Below are positions 1 through 7,083 of a stretch of DNA of 41,685 nt, in pieces. The stretch spans positions 1 through 41,685 of the forward strand of contig CACPLE010000007.1 of NCBI GenBank assembly GCA_902634695.1, given 5' to 3'. The position numbers and the translations under genes were made by a program. The notes beneath the pieces were generated by a model, which ran no database searches, was not told where the DNA came from, and saw nothing but the letters and a program-made list of their open reading frames with translations. Position 1 is the first letter of the stretch, and the number at the start of each line of letters is the position of its first letter. The DNA is from an uncultured Pelagibacteraceae bacterium (GTDB lineage: Bacteria; Pseudomonadota; Alphaproteobacteria; Pelagibacterales; Pelagibacteraceae).

Positions 1-1038
1 GCAAATCCATATTTAATAAAAGCAGTAAACAAACAAACCAAAAAACTTTGGCATGTGTCAAACGCGTTTATAATACCAGAAGGAGAACGATTAGCAAAAA
101 GATTAACCAAAAAAACATTTGCTGATTATGTAATGTTTCAAAACAGCGGAACAGAAGCAACTGAGGCTGCAATAAAAATTGCAAGAAGATATTTTTTTTC
201 AATTGGAAAACCTAAAAAAAATAGAATTCTTTGTATAAAGAATTCATTTCATGGAAGAACTTTAGCAGCAATTGTTGCAAGCGGTTCAAAAAAAATGACA
301 GAAGGATTTGGACCAAAAGCACAAGGTTTTGATCACTTTAAATTTAATAATCTTAAATCTTTAAGAAAATCTATAACGAATAGAACAGCCGCAATTATGG
401 TTGAAACAATTATGGGTGAAGGTGGAATAAAAGTTCATTCAAAAAATTTTTTAAAAGAACTTAGAAAAGTCTGTAATAAGAAAAAAATTTTATTAATTTT
501 TGATGAGATACAGTGTGGAATAGGAAGAAGCGGAAAATTTTTTGCATACGAATATTCAAATGTAAAGCCAGATATAGTTCCAATAGCCAAAGGAATTGGA
601 GGAGGATTTCCTATAGCAGCGGTATTAATGAATAAAAAAGCAGCTTCTGGAATGATTCCAGGAACTCACGGCTCCACTTTTGGCGGTAATCCCTTAGCAA
701 TGAGTGTGGGCAATGCTGTTTTAGACCAAATATTTAAAAAAGGATTTTTAAGCAATGTTCAAAAAATTTCTAGATATTTTCATTATGAATTAAAAAAAAT
801 TAAAAAAGAATATCCAAAAATTATTAAAGAAATAAGAGGCGTTGGATTATTGATAGGGTTACAACTTTATAAAGACCAATCAAAATTTATTCAAAAACTA
901 ATGGATAATAATCTATTAACCATAAAAGCTGGAGAAAATGTAATAAGAATACTTCCACCACTTACAGTTAAGAAAAAAGAAATTGATTTAGCAATAAAAA
1001 TTATCAAAAAAGTTTGTAAAGAATATAAAACTTTATGA
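1..1038 (+). CDS. argD: Acetylornithine/succinyldiaminopimelate aminotransferase, 5' truncated by the window edge
   Basis: A PLP-dependent class III aminotransferase that makes N-acetylornithine from N-acetylglutamate semialdehyde in cytoplasmic arginine synthesis. The reading frame is open from base 1, and the first visible residues (NPYLIKAVNKQ, then LWHVSN) match the family interior, so the true start lies outside the window. About 45 N-terminal residues appear to be missing from a usual 390-400. Visible landmarks are the NSGTEA phosphate-binding motif (about visible residue 48), the FDEIQCGIGRSG segment, and the PLP lysine in IAKGIGGG (visible residue 197). The stop shares ATGA with the argF start, which implies translational coupling. 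A GTG at 55 is an internal codon. The arginine context favours ArgD over other class III aminotransferases. Confidence 0.95.
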   Translation, partial: ANPYLIKAVNKQTKKLWHVSNAFIIPEGERLAKRLTKKTFADYVMFQNSGTEATEAAIKIARRYFFSIGKPKKNRILCIKNSFHGRTLAAIVASGSKKMTEGFGPKAQGFDHFKFNNLKSLRKSITNRTAAIMVETIMGEGGIKVHSKNFLKELRKVCNKKKILLIFDEIQCGIGRSGKFFAYEYSNVKPDIVPIAKGIGGGFPIAAVLMNKKAASGMIPGTHGSTFGGNPLAMSVGNAVLDQIFKKGFLSNVQKISRYFHYELKKIKKEYPKIIKEIRGVGLLIGLQLYKDQSKFIQKLMDNNLLTIKAGENVIRILPPLTVKKKEIDLAIKIIKKVCKEYKTL

Positions 1039-1964
1039 AACATTTTATAAATCTTAATGATATTACTGCTATAGACCTTAGAAAAATTCTTTTAGATGCA
1101 AAAAAAAGAAAAAGAAAAAGAAAAAACCTTAATGTTTTGGAAGTAGATAGAAATAATCCTTTAAAAGGAAAACTACTCATACAGATGTTTGAAAAGTCAA
1201 GTTTGAGAACAAGACTTAGTTTTTTTCTTGCAATAAAACAATTAGGAGGGGAAACCATAACTCTTAGAGCTAATGAATTACATTTAGGGAAAGGCGGGGA
1301 AAGTTTAGCAGATACTGCAAAAATCTTATCAACTTATGGAGATGGTTTTATGCTTAGAACCGACAGTGATAATAAAATAGAAGAATTTAGCAAACATTTA
1401 ACCATTCCACTTATTAATGGTCTAAGCCCGTCATCACATCCAACACAAGTTTTATCTGATATATTTACAGTCGAAGAAATTAAAAAAAAACCTATTTCAA
1501 AATTGAATATTTGTTGGATAGGTGATTCCAACAATGTTCTTAATAGTTTAATTGCTGCATCTGTTAAGTTTTCATTTAATTTAAATGTAGGCTGTCCAAA
1601 AAATTATGAGCCAAAAAAATTTGTAATGGATTGGGTTAAAAAAAACAAAAAAAAAATTAATATATTTAATACCCCTATAAAAGCAGCAATGAACTCTGAT
1701 GTTATATTTTCTGATAAAGTTGTGTCTTTAAATGACAAGGTCAACAAAAAAAAAAAAATTAGAGATTTTAAAAAATTTAGAATTGATAAAAAATTAATGA
1801 CTTTTGCTAAGAAAGATGCAATTTTCCTTCACTGTTTACCTAGAGGCCCTGAAGTTTCAGAAAAAGTTTTTTTTGGCAAACAATCAAAAGTTTGGCAACA
1901 AGCGCTTAATAGAGTCTATGTACAAAAGAGTATTTTATTATATTGTTTAGGAAAATTAAGGTAG
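1035..1964 (+). CDS. argF: Ornithine carbamoyltransferase
   Basis: Transfers the carbamoyl group from carbamoyl phosphate to ornithine, giving citrulline. The length of 309 aa is normal. The carbamoyl-phosphate motif usually written STRTR is SSLRTR here (residues 55-60). HPTQ (135-138) and WIGDSNNV (161-168) are present, and the HCLPR loop (266-270) carries the catalytic Cys. The ornithine-side SMG loop is diverged (VVSLND, about 229-234). Those departures and a Lys-rich region after residue 235 fit a fast-evolving AT-rich lineage; the key residues remain. The start overlaps the argD stop by 4 nt. The end overlaps the convergent cytochrome c gene by 9 nt. Confidence 0.94.
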   Translation: MKHFINLNDITAIDLRKILLDAKKRKRKRKNLNVLEVDRNNPLKGKLLIQMFEKSSLRTRLSFFLAIKQLGGETITLRANELHLGKGGESLADTAKILSTYGDGFMLRTDSDNKIEEFSKHLTIPLINGLSPSSHPTQVLSDIFTVEEIKKKPISKLNICWIGDSNNVLNSLIAASVKFSFNLNVGCPKNYEPKKFVMDWVKKNKKKINIFNTPIKAAMNSDVIFSDKVVSLNDKVNKKKKIRDFKKFRIDKKLMTFAKKDAIFLHCLPRGPEVSEKVFFGKQSKVWQQALNRVYVQKSILLYCLGKLR

Positions 1965-2489
1965 TGGTTTAGGACTATCGCTATTTTCATTAAGATAAAG
2001 TATTAATGATGCTCTATCTTCTTCTTTTTTTAATCCAGCAAATCCCATTTTGTTTCCTTTTATCCATTTAGACGGTTTTATTAAAAAACCATTCATTTCT
2101 TCCCAAGTCCATTCTTTACCATAAGATGTTAATGCTTTTGAATATTTATAATCAGATATTGAGCCCACAGGTCTAAACATTACATTCCAAAGTTTTGGAC
2201 CAATCTTATTTCCTCCACTTTGATTAATAGTGTGGCACGCGGCACATTTTTTAAAGACTTTTTTACCATGATCTACAGAACCTAAACCTAAAAATGCAGA
2301 AATATCTATTTGACTATCAGCGCTAGCTTGAGTTGCGGTAGCGTCTCCAACTTTAACTTCGACCTTGTATCCCTCTATATTGGGTTTTTCTACACTAAAA
2401 ATCATGTCCGAAACTTTACTTATTCCAAATACAATCAATACAGTGACCAAAACTGCAGCAATTATCTTATTTATTTCAAATGAGTCCAT
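1956..2489 (-). CDS. cycM: Membrane-anchored class I cytochrome c (CycM / c552 type)
   Basis: A 177-aa c-type cytochrome held in the inner membrane by an uncleaved N-terminal helix (about residues 9-26), with the haem domain in the periplasm. After a linker of about 45 residues comes CAACH (82-86), which binds haem, and a Met-ligand region GNKMGFAGL (M148). The family carries electrons from the bc1 complex to cytochrome c oxidase. The CycM-kdsB-pheA neighbourhood is common in alphaproteobacteria and supports the call. It is divergent from kdsB and overlaps argF tail to tail. Confidence 0.93.
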   Translation of the reverse strand: MDSFEINKIIAAVLVTVLIVFGISKVSDMIFSVEKPNIEGYKVEVKVGDATATQASADSQIDISAFLGLGSVDHGKKVFKKCAACHTINQSGGNKIGPKLWNVMFRPVGSISDYKYSKALTSYGKEWTWEEMNGFLIKPSKWIKGNKMGFAGLKKEEDRASLILYLNENSDSPKPLP

Positions 2490-2555
2490 TTATAAATTCC
2501 AAACAAAACATATAACATTATAATTTAAAAAAGCTTTAGGATTAATTTGATAATT

Positions 2556-2572
2556 TGCGTCTGTTAGACGCA
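2556..2572. promoter_or_regulatory. Perfect 7-bp inverted repeat before kdsB
   Basis: TGCGTCT and AGACGCA flank a 3-nt GTT centre, 19 nt upstream of the kdsB ATG in the 102-bp divergent gap with cycM. It is GC-richer than its surroundings. No T-run follows on either strand, so it does not look like an intrinsic terminator. It may be an operator or a hairpin at the 5' end of the kdsB mRNA. A GATAAT (2549-2554) lies just upstream and could be the -10 element. Function is inferred only. Confidence 0.4.
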
Positions 2573-2591
2573 TAGGGTAAAAAACTCAATA

Positions 2592-3332
2592 ATGAGCAAA
2601 GTTTTAGTTTTAATTCCATCAAGAATGTCAGCGCAAAGATTGCCTGGAAAGCCTCTTTTAGAGATTAATAAAATACCCATTATATCACATGTAGTTAATC
2701 GAGGAAAAGAAGCTAAAATTGGAGAAGTAATTGTTTGCACTGAAGATGAAGAAATTGTAACAGCAGTAGAAAAAAATGGAGGCAAAGCTATTTTAACGGG
2801 AAAATTTCATAAAAATGGAACGGAAAGAATATTTGAAGGTTTGCAAAAATTAAAAAGAAACGATGTTACACATGTTCTTTCTTTACAAGGAGATGAACCA
2901 GCAATTAACCCAAACGACATAAAAAATTTATTCAATTTAATGATTAAACATGGCTCAGATATTGGAACTCTTGCCTCAGAAATTAAAGACGATTCTATTT
3001 TTAACAATGAGAATGTTGTAAAAGTGCAAACTGAAGAGAAACTAAATAATAATAATTTTATAAAAGCTTTAAATTTTTCAAGGTACAATATATATAAAAA
3101 ACAAAATTATATTTATTATCATATAGGGATTTATTGTTACAATATATCAATATTAAAAAAATTTGTTAAGTTTGAACAGACAAAAAATGAAATTAAAAAT
3201 AGACTAGAACAACTTCGCGCCATTGAAAATAATATAGAAATAAAAGTAGCTTTAGCCAGATCTTCTTCAATTGGAGTTGATACTCAAGAAGATTATCTAG
3301 CTTTGAAAAAAATTATGGAATATAAATCTTAA
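2592..3332 (+). CDS. kdsB: 3-deoxy-manno-octulosonate cytidylyltransferase (CMP-KDO synthetase)
   Basis: Activates KDO with CTP to CMP-KDO for lipopolysaccharide inner-core synthesis in the cytoplasm. The length of 246 aa is normal. The N-terminal nucleotide-binding loop reads IPSRMSAQRLPGKPL (about residues 8-22). The LQGDEPAI segment near residue 97 carries the metal-binding Asp region, and the C-terminus holds the expected IGVDTQEDYLALK. The call implies an LPS outer membrane with a KDO core. pheA begins 3 nt downstream, so the two are probably co-transcribed. No strong Shine-Dalgarno precedes the start. Confidence 0.95.
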   Translation: MSKVLVLIPSRMSAQRLPGKPLLEINKIPIISHVVNRGKEAKIGEVIVCTEDEEIVTAVEKNGGKAILTGKFHKNGTERIFEGLQKLKRNDVTHVLSLQGDEPAINPNDIKNLFNLMIKHGSDIGTLASEIKDDSIFNNENVVKVQTEEKLNNNNFIKALNFSRYNIYKKQNYIYYHIGIYCYNISILKKFVKFEQTKNEIKNRLEQLRAIENNIEIKVALARSSSIGVDTQEDYLALKKIMEYKS

Positions 3333-3335
3333 ATT

Positions 3336-4163
3336 ATGAAAATTGCATACCAAGGAATTGAAGGTAGTTATAGCGAAAGTTGCGCTAAAGAACTTTACCC
3401 AGAGTGTGAAACTATTCCATGCAAAACATTTGACGACGTATTTAAAAAAGCTAGTGATGATGAAACAATTAATGCAATTATTCCAGAATCAAATAAAACA
3501 ACAGGAAATATTGGAGTAGAATACTTAATTTTTAAATATAGATTAAATATTTATATGGAAAAATTTTTTCCAATCAAACACCATCTTTTAGCACCACCTG
3601 ATTCTAAAATTACAGATATAAAAAATGTTTATTCTCATGCACAAGGTTTAAGTCAATGTTCAAATTTTATTAAAAAAAATAATTTTATAGAAAATGTACG
3701 TGCAGATACAGCTGGTAGCGCAAAATATATATCTGAAATAAAAATAAAAAGTGAAGCTGCAATTGCATCAAAAGAAAGTGCTGCAATCTATAACTTAAAA
3801 GTATTGGCTTCCGATATTCAAGATGAAAAGAATAATGTAACCAGATTTTTACTGATGGGGAAAATGATTAAGCAGCCTGAACTAAAAAAAGAAAAATATA
3901 TAACCTCTTTTTTGTTTAAGCTAAAAAGCAAACCAGCAGCTTTATACTCGGCATTATCAGGATTTGCTATTCAGGGAGTTAATTTGACTAAACTACAAAG
4001 TTATCCTGAAAAAAATTCATTCTCTTCTTATTTTTTTCTTTGTGATCTAGATGGACACATTGATGATCCTAAAGTTCAAAAATCCTTAGAAGAACTTGGT
4101 TTGCATTGCGAAGATTTTCACGTATTAGGTGTTTTTATTTCAGATAAATTTAGGGATAAGTGA
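3336..4163 (+). CDS. pheA: Prephenate dehydratase with C-terminal ACT domain
   Basis: Converts prephenate to phenylpyruvate in phenylalanine synthesis. The length is 275 aa. The catalytic domain is about residues 1-180, with the NVTRF signature (TRF at 169-171) and SHAQ near residue 100. The ACT regulatory domain (about 190-272) begins at the SFLFKLKSKPAALY segment. The ACT Phe-binding motif that is ESRP in enterics reads LQSYP here; alphaproteobacterial homologues also have an ESY-type sequence, so this is lineage-typical and not decay. There is no chorismate mutase domain, so that activity must be encoded elsewhere. It follows kdsB by 3 nt. Confidence 0.94.
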   Translation: MKIAYQGIEGSYSESCAKELYPECETIPCKTFDDVFKKASDDETINAIIPESNKTTGNIGVEYLIFKYRLNIYMEKFFPIKHHLLAPPDSKITDIKNVYSHAQGLSQCSNFIKKNNFIENVRADTAGSAKYISEIKIKSEAAIASKESAAIYNLKVLASDIQDEKNNVTRFLLMGKMIKQPELKKEKYITSFLFKLKSKPAALYSALSGFAIQGVNLTKLQSYPEKNSFSSYFFLCDLDGHIDDPKVQKSLEELGLHCEDFHVLGVFISDKFRDK

Positions 4164-4180
4164 GTTTATAATTACTTTTC

Positions 4181-4210
4181 TTGTGGAATAGAAAATTTTG
4201 CTGTTATAAT
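4181..4210 (+). promoter_or_regulatory. Putative sigma70 promoter for the SRP RNA (and dnaX)
   Basis: A perfect TATAAT lies at 4205-4210, six nt before the predicted 5' end of the SRP RNA. Eighteen nt upstream is TTGTGG (4181-4186), which matches the -35 consensus only in TTG. The position relative to a structured RNA gene makes it much more convincing than other AT-rich matches in this window. Confidence 0.6.
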
Positions 4211-4216
4211 AAGTTT

Positions 4217-4304
4217 GGAGGCCATTCAGGTGAAACTACCATGAATTCCCCCAGGCTTGAAAAAGAGCAAGGGTAATGAGTAATATTCAGGTTGATTGGT
4301 CTCC
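4217..4304 (+). ncRNA. ffs: Small bacterial signal recognition particle RNA (4.5S type)
   Basis: The RNA partner of Ffh, needed for co-translational targeting of membrane proteins. The ends pair as an 8-bp stem, GGAGGCCA (4217-4224) with TGGTCTCC (4297-4304). The apical part carries the conserved domain IV pattern: CCCCCAGG (4248-4255), a short hairpin, then AGCAAGGGTAA (4265-4275). That reproduces the symmetric and asymmetric loops that bind the Ffh M domain. The tip reads CTT-GAAA-AAG, so the usual GGAA tetraloop is replaced by GAAA. The length of about 88 nt is at the short end for the class. dnaX starts 9 nt after the 3' stem. Ends are inferred from base pairing. Confidence 0.85.
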
Positions 4305-4313
4305 TTTTAAAAC

Positions 4314-5993
4314 ATGAATAATAATAATAAAGTCTTTGCTCTCAAGTATAGACCACAAACATTTAAAGATTTAATTGGTCAAGAAACTACCGTTGAGACC
4401 ATAAAGAATTCTATAAGGTCACAAAAAACTCCTAATGCATATCTATTTTCAGGTATAAGAGGAGTTGGAAAAACCACAATAGCAAGAATAGTTGCAAAAT
4501 CACTTAATTGTGCAAACGGTATAGAAAATGTTTGCGAAGAGAATATGTGTGAACATTGTGAATCAATAACAAATTCAAATCATATTGATGTGCTAGAAAT
4601 GGATGCTGCCAGCAAAACAGGAGTTGATGATGTCAGAGATTTAATTGAATTTTCAAGATATGGCCCAACATCAGCAAAATATAAAATATTTATAGTCGAT
4701 GAAGTGCATCAAATGTCTAAAGCAGCATTTAATGCTTTATTAAAAACTTTGGAAGAACCACCTGACTATTTAAAGTTTATATTTGCCACAACCGAAATTA
4801 AGAAAATTCCAATTACTGTTGTTTCAAGATGTCAAAGGTTTGATTTATCTAGAATTAAATCGAATGAATTGTTTGAATTTATAAAAAAAATTAATGATAA
4901 AGAAAAAGGAAATGTTGAAGATGAAGCATTAAAATTAATAGTTAAAATTTCAGAGGGCTCCGTAAGAGACGCTCTATCTCTACTAGATAGAGCTGTAATA
5001 AGTGTTAGCAAAGATGAAAAGGTTAGCTTATCAATGGCTCAAAAGTTATTTGGATATTTTGATAAATCGAATTTGATTGAATTATTTAAAAATGTATTCC
5101 TAGGAGATGAAAAAAAAGTAATTGATATTTATAGATTTATTTATGATCAAGGAATAGAACCAAAAATTTTTTTAAATGATTTTTTGGAATTGTTATATTA
5201 CTTTAAAAATATCTCACATTTGAAAGTTGATGGAACTAACTTCAACCTAAATGATTCCGAATTTAATTCTATTAAAGAATTATCTAATTCAATTAATAAT
5301 GAAACTTTAATGTTATTTTGGCAATTTACAATTAAGACTTTGGGAGAGATAGATATTGTATCAAATCAACACTTAGCAATGGAAATGTTTTTAATTAGAT
5401 TAATACATTTAAAAGAAATAAAGAGCTTAAAAAATTTAGAAGATAAAACGTATAATTTAAATGAAAACAATATAGAAAATAGAACTGTAGATACTAATAT
5501 TGTAGAAAGGGACCAAGTTGATTTTGGAAATAAAACTATAGGTCAAATAAAAAATATTGTACAAGAAAAAAAATATTCTGATAAAGAAACACTAAAATCT
5601 TCAAAAGAAATAAGTTTAAATTTAAAAAATCTTGAGGAGCTGATAAGACTTTGCAGCTCAAAGAAAGAAATTAAACTAAAGTATGAACTAGAAACAAATG
5701 TGAATTTAGTGAGCTTTGCAAAAAATAGAATCGAAATTTCTTTCAATGAAAATTTAGATAAAGAATTTATTAAAAATTTGACTTCAAAATTATACGAATG
5801 GACGAAAAATAGATGGATTATTTCTTTATCAAAAAAAAATGGAGATCTATCAATAAAGGAAAAAGAATTAATGAAAAAAAAAGAACTTTTAGATAACGCA
5901 AAAAGTACAAAAATTTACAAAAGTGTTTTGGAGAAATTTCCTGATGCCGAACTAATTAATATTGAAATCAAAAAAGAAAATAATAATGACTGA
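4314..5993 (+). CDS. dnaX: DNA polymerase III tau (and possibly gamma) subunit
   Basis: The clamp-loader ATPase that opens the beta clamp and, as tau, links polymerase cores. The AAA+ domain starts near residue 1. Walker A GIRGVGKT is at 47-54, four zinc-binding cysteines at C66, C74, C79 and C82, the Walker B Asp-Glu at 129-130, and the SRC arginine-finger motif at 171-173. The clamp-loader lid and collar regions run to about residue 370, followed by a Lys/Asn-rich linker and a C-terminal tau region. At 559 aa it is shorter than the E. coli tau (643). An A8 run at codons 418-420 could allow a -1 shift (separate entry). It lies just behind the SRP RNA and heads dnaX-ybaB-recR. Confidence 0.96.
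   Translation: MNNNNKVFALKYRPQTFKDLIGQETTVETIKNSIRSQKTPNAYLFSGIRGVGKTTIARIVAKSLNCANGIENVCEENMCEHCESITNSNHIDVLEMDAASKTGVDDVRDLIEFSRYGPTSAKYKIFIVDEVHQMSKAAFNALLKTLEEPPDYLKFIFATTEIKKIPITVVSRCQRFDLSRIKSNELFEFIKKINDKEKGNVEDEALKLIVKISEGSVRDALSLLDRAVISVSKDEKVSLSMAQKLFGYFDKSNLIELFKNVFLGDEKKVIDIYRFIYDQGIEPKIFLNDFLELLYYFKNISHLKVDGTNFNLNDSEFNSIKELSNSINNETLMLFWQFTIKTLGEIDIVSNQHLAMEMFLIRLIHLKEIKSLKNLEDKTYNLNENNIENRTVDTNIVERDQVDFGNKTIGQIKNIVQEKKYSDKETLKSSKEISLNLKNLEELIRLCSSKKEIKLKYELETNVNLVSFAKNRIEISFNENLDKEFIKNLTSKLYEWTKNRWIISLSKKNGDLSIKEKELMKKKELLDNAKSTKIYKSVLEKFPDAELINIEIKKENNND
5567..5581 (+). other. Candidate -1 frameshift site in dnaX (A AAA AAA heptamer then stop)
   Basis: The A8 run at 5566-5573 contains the in-frame heptamer A AAA AAA (5567-5573). 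A one-base backward slip after codon 420 reads Ile, Phe, then TGA (5579-5581). The product would be 422 aa, close to the 431-aa E. coli gamma made by the same kind of event at A AAA AAG. Other A8-A9 runs occur in this gene (4883, 5110, 5831, 5874), so composition alone could explain it. No downstream stimulatory hairpin is evident. Confidence 0.35.
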
Positions 5994-6303
5994 TTTTAGT
6001 AAAATTTTAAACAAAGCTAAGGAATTGGAAGAAAAAATGAAAGAAAGTCAGCAAAAAATTAAAAATATTGAAGTTGAAGGTGTTTCTGGAGGAAACTCTG
6101 TAAAAGTAAAACTTAATGGAGATGGAGAAATGATTAAAATAGAAATTTCTCCAGAAATAATTAATGAAGACAAATCAATTATTGAAGACTTGATAGTTGC
6201 CGCACACAATAATGCTAAAACTCAATTAAAAACAAAAACTTCCGAAGAAATATCTAAAACAACAAGTGATTTTGGCATTCCTGGATTTAAATGGCCAATT
6301 TAG
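5986..6303 (+). CDS. ybaB: YbaB/EbfC family nucleoid-associated protein
   Basis: A small DNA-binding protein (105 aa) that dimerises through a coiled coil and binds the nucleoid. I chose the ATG at 5986 (MTDFSKILNKAKELEEKM) because family members start there; a TTG at 5962 would add eight Lys-rich residues not seen in relatives. The helical region (about 5-30) is followed by the conserved VEGVSGGNSVKVKLNGDGEM-type core. It overlaps the dnaX end by 8 nt. dnaX-ybaB-recR is one of the most conserved bacterial gene orders and supports all three calls. Confidence 0.93.
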   Translation: MTDFSKILNKAKELEEKMKESQQKIKNIEVEGVSGGNSVKVKLNGDGEMIKIEISPEIINEDKSIIEDLIVAAHNNAKTQLKTKTSEEISKTTSDFGIPGFKWPI

Positions 6304-6307
6304 TTTA

Positions 6308-6922
6308 ATGCAAAATATAGATGAAATTGAAAAATTAATAAAACTTATTTCTAAGCTACCGGGTTTAGGCCCCAAATCTGCAAAAAGAATAATATTAAAA
6401 CTAATCAATTCTAGAGATGAACTTATGAAACCAATGGCAAACAACTTGGTAGAGATTTATAAGAATGTTTCCAGATGTAAATCTTGTGGAGCATTAAAAT
6501 CTAATACTGTTGGTTGTAATAATTGTGAAATTAGTCAAAAAAAATATAATAAAATTTGTGTTGTAGAAAGTATTGCAGATCAGTGGAGTATTGAAAGTTC
6601 AAACATATTTCAAGGATACTTTCATATTTTAGGAGGAACTTTATCATCCTCAACAAGTCAAAGAAAAGAAGATCTGTTAATTTCTTCTTTAGTTGATCGT
6701 GTAAAAAGAGATTCAATAGAAGAAGTAATAATTGCAACAAGTGCAACTGTTGAAGGACAAACTACAGCACATTATATAAAAGATAGCCTTAAAAAATCAG
6801 AAGTTAAAGTTTCTAAACTAGCGCAAGGTCTACCAGTGGGTGGTGAAATTGAAAATTTAGATGACGGTACTTTATTTTCTGCTTTTAAGAATAGAAGATC
6901 AATAGAAAAAAATTCAGATTAA
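6308..6922 (+). CDS. recR: Recombination mediator RecR
   Basis: With RecF/RecO it loads RecA onto SSB-coated single-stranded DNA. The chosen ATG at 6308 gives 204 aa, typical of the family; an upstream TTG (6266) would run inside ybaB. The helix-hairpin-helix KLPGLGPKSAKR is at about 16-27. The zinc finger is C57-x2-C60 with C70-x2-C73. The Toprim domain starts at the ICVVES segment. A Walker-like GLPVGGEI segment and a short C-terminus follow. It starts 4 nt after ybaB. Confidence 0.95.
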   Translation: MQNIDEIEKLIKLISKLPGLGPKSAKRIILKLINSRDELMKPMANNLVEIYKNVSRCKSCGALKSNTVGCNNCEISQKKYNKICVVESIADQWSIESSNIFQGYFHILGGTLSSSTSQRKEDLLISSLVDRVKRDSIEEVIIATSATVEGQTTAHYIKDSLKKSEVKVSKLAQGLPVGGEIENLDDGTLFSAFKNRRSIEKNSD

Positions 6923-6939
6923 GATTATTTAATTATTAA

Positions 6940-7083
6940 TCAATCTAATTTTCTTATACTTTGCTCAATTTTATTTAAATCTTCTTTAATTTTTTTTAAT
7001 TCACTTTTCTGATATAAATTTTTCTTTAAAATTTTTAAAATTTCGTTTATTTTTTTTTTTAAAAGAATATTTGTTTTTCTCAC
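6940..7083 (-). CDS. Possible 47-aa basic small ORF coupled to the amidase gene
   Basis: The 157-bp gap between recR and the amidase holds a GTG-started minus-strand ORF of 47 codons. Its start overlaps the amidase stop as GTGA, the usual form of translational coupling in this window. The product is Lys/Ile/Leu-rich with heptad-like spacing (for example SELKKIKEDLNKIEQSIRKL) and could form a basic coiled coil. I recognise no family. AT-rich DNA yields such ORFs by chance, so only the coupling and helical periodicity argue for it. If it is not coding, this gap holds nothing else I can identify apart from T-rich tracts. Confidence 0.35.
   Translation of the reverse strand: MRKTNILLKKKINEILKILKKNLYQKSELKKIKEDLNKIEQSIRKLD

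Noticed and set aside
1004..1258. Minus-strand ORF across the argD/argF junction
   Set aside because: Phe/Leu-rich shadow of Lys-rich coding DNA; no family features.
2517..2524. ATTATAAT, giving a TATAAT on both strands between cycM and kdsB
   Set aside because: No convincing -35 at the right distance for either strand; such matches are expected by chance here.
4128..4163. Degenerate ESRP motif in the PheA ACT domain as loss of feedback control
   Set aside because: Alphaproteobacterial homologues carry the same ESY-like form, so this is lineage-typical.
5831..5839. Other A8-A9 runs in dnaX (also 4883, 5110, 5874) as frameshift sites
   Set aside because: The 4883 and 5110 runs would truncate inside the ATPase or lid domains, and the later two lie too close to the C-terminus to make a gamma-like product.
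6921..6942. GATTA...TAATC repeat after recR as a terminator
   Set aside because: Five AT pairs without a following T-run; too weak to call.
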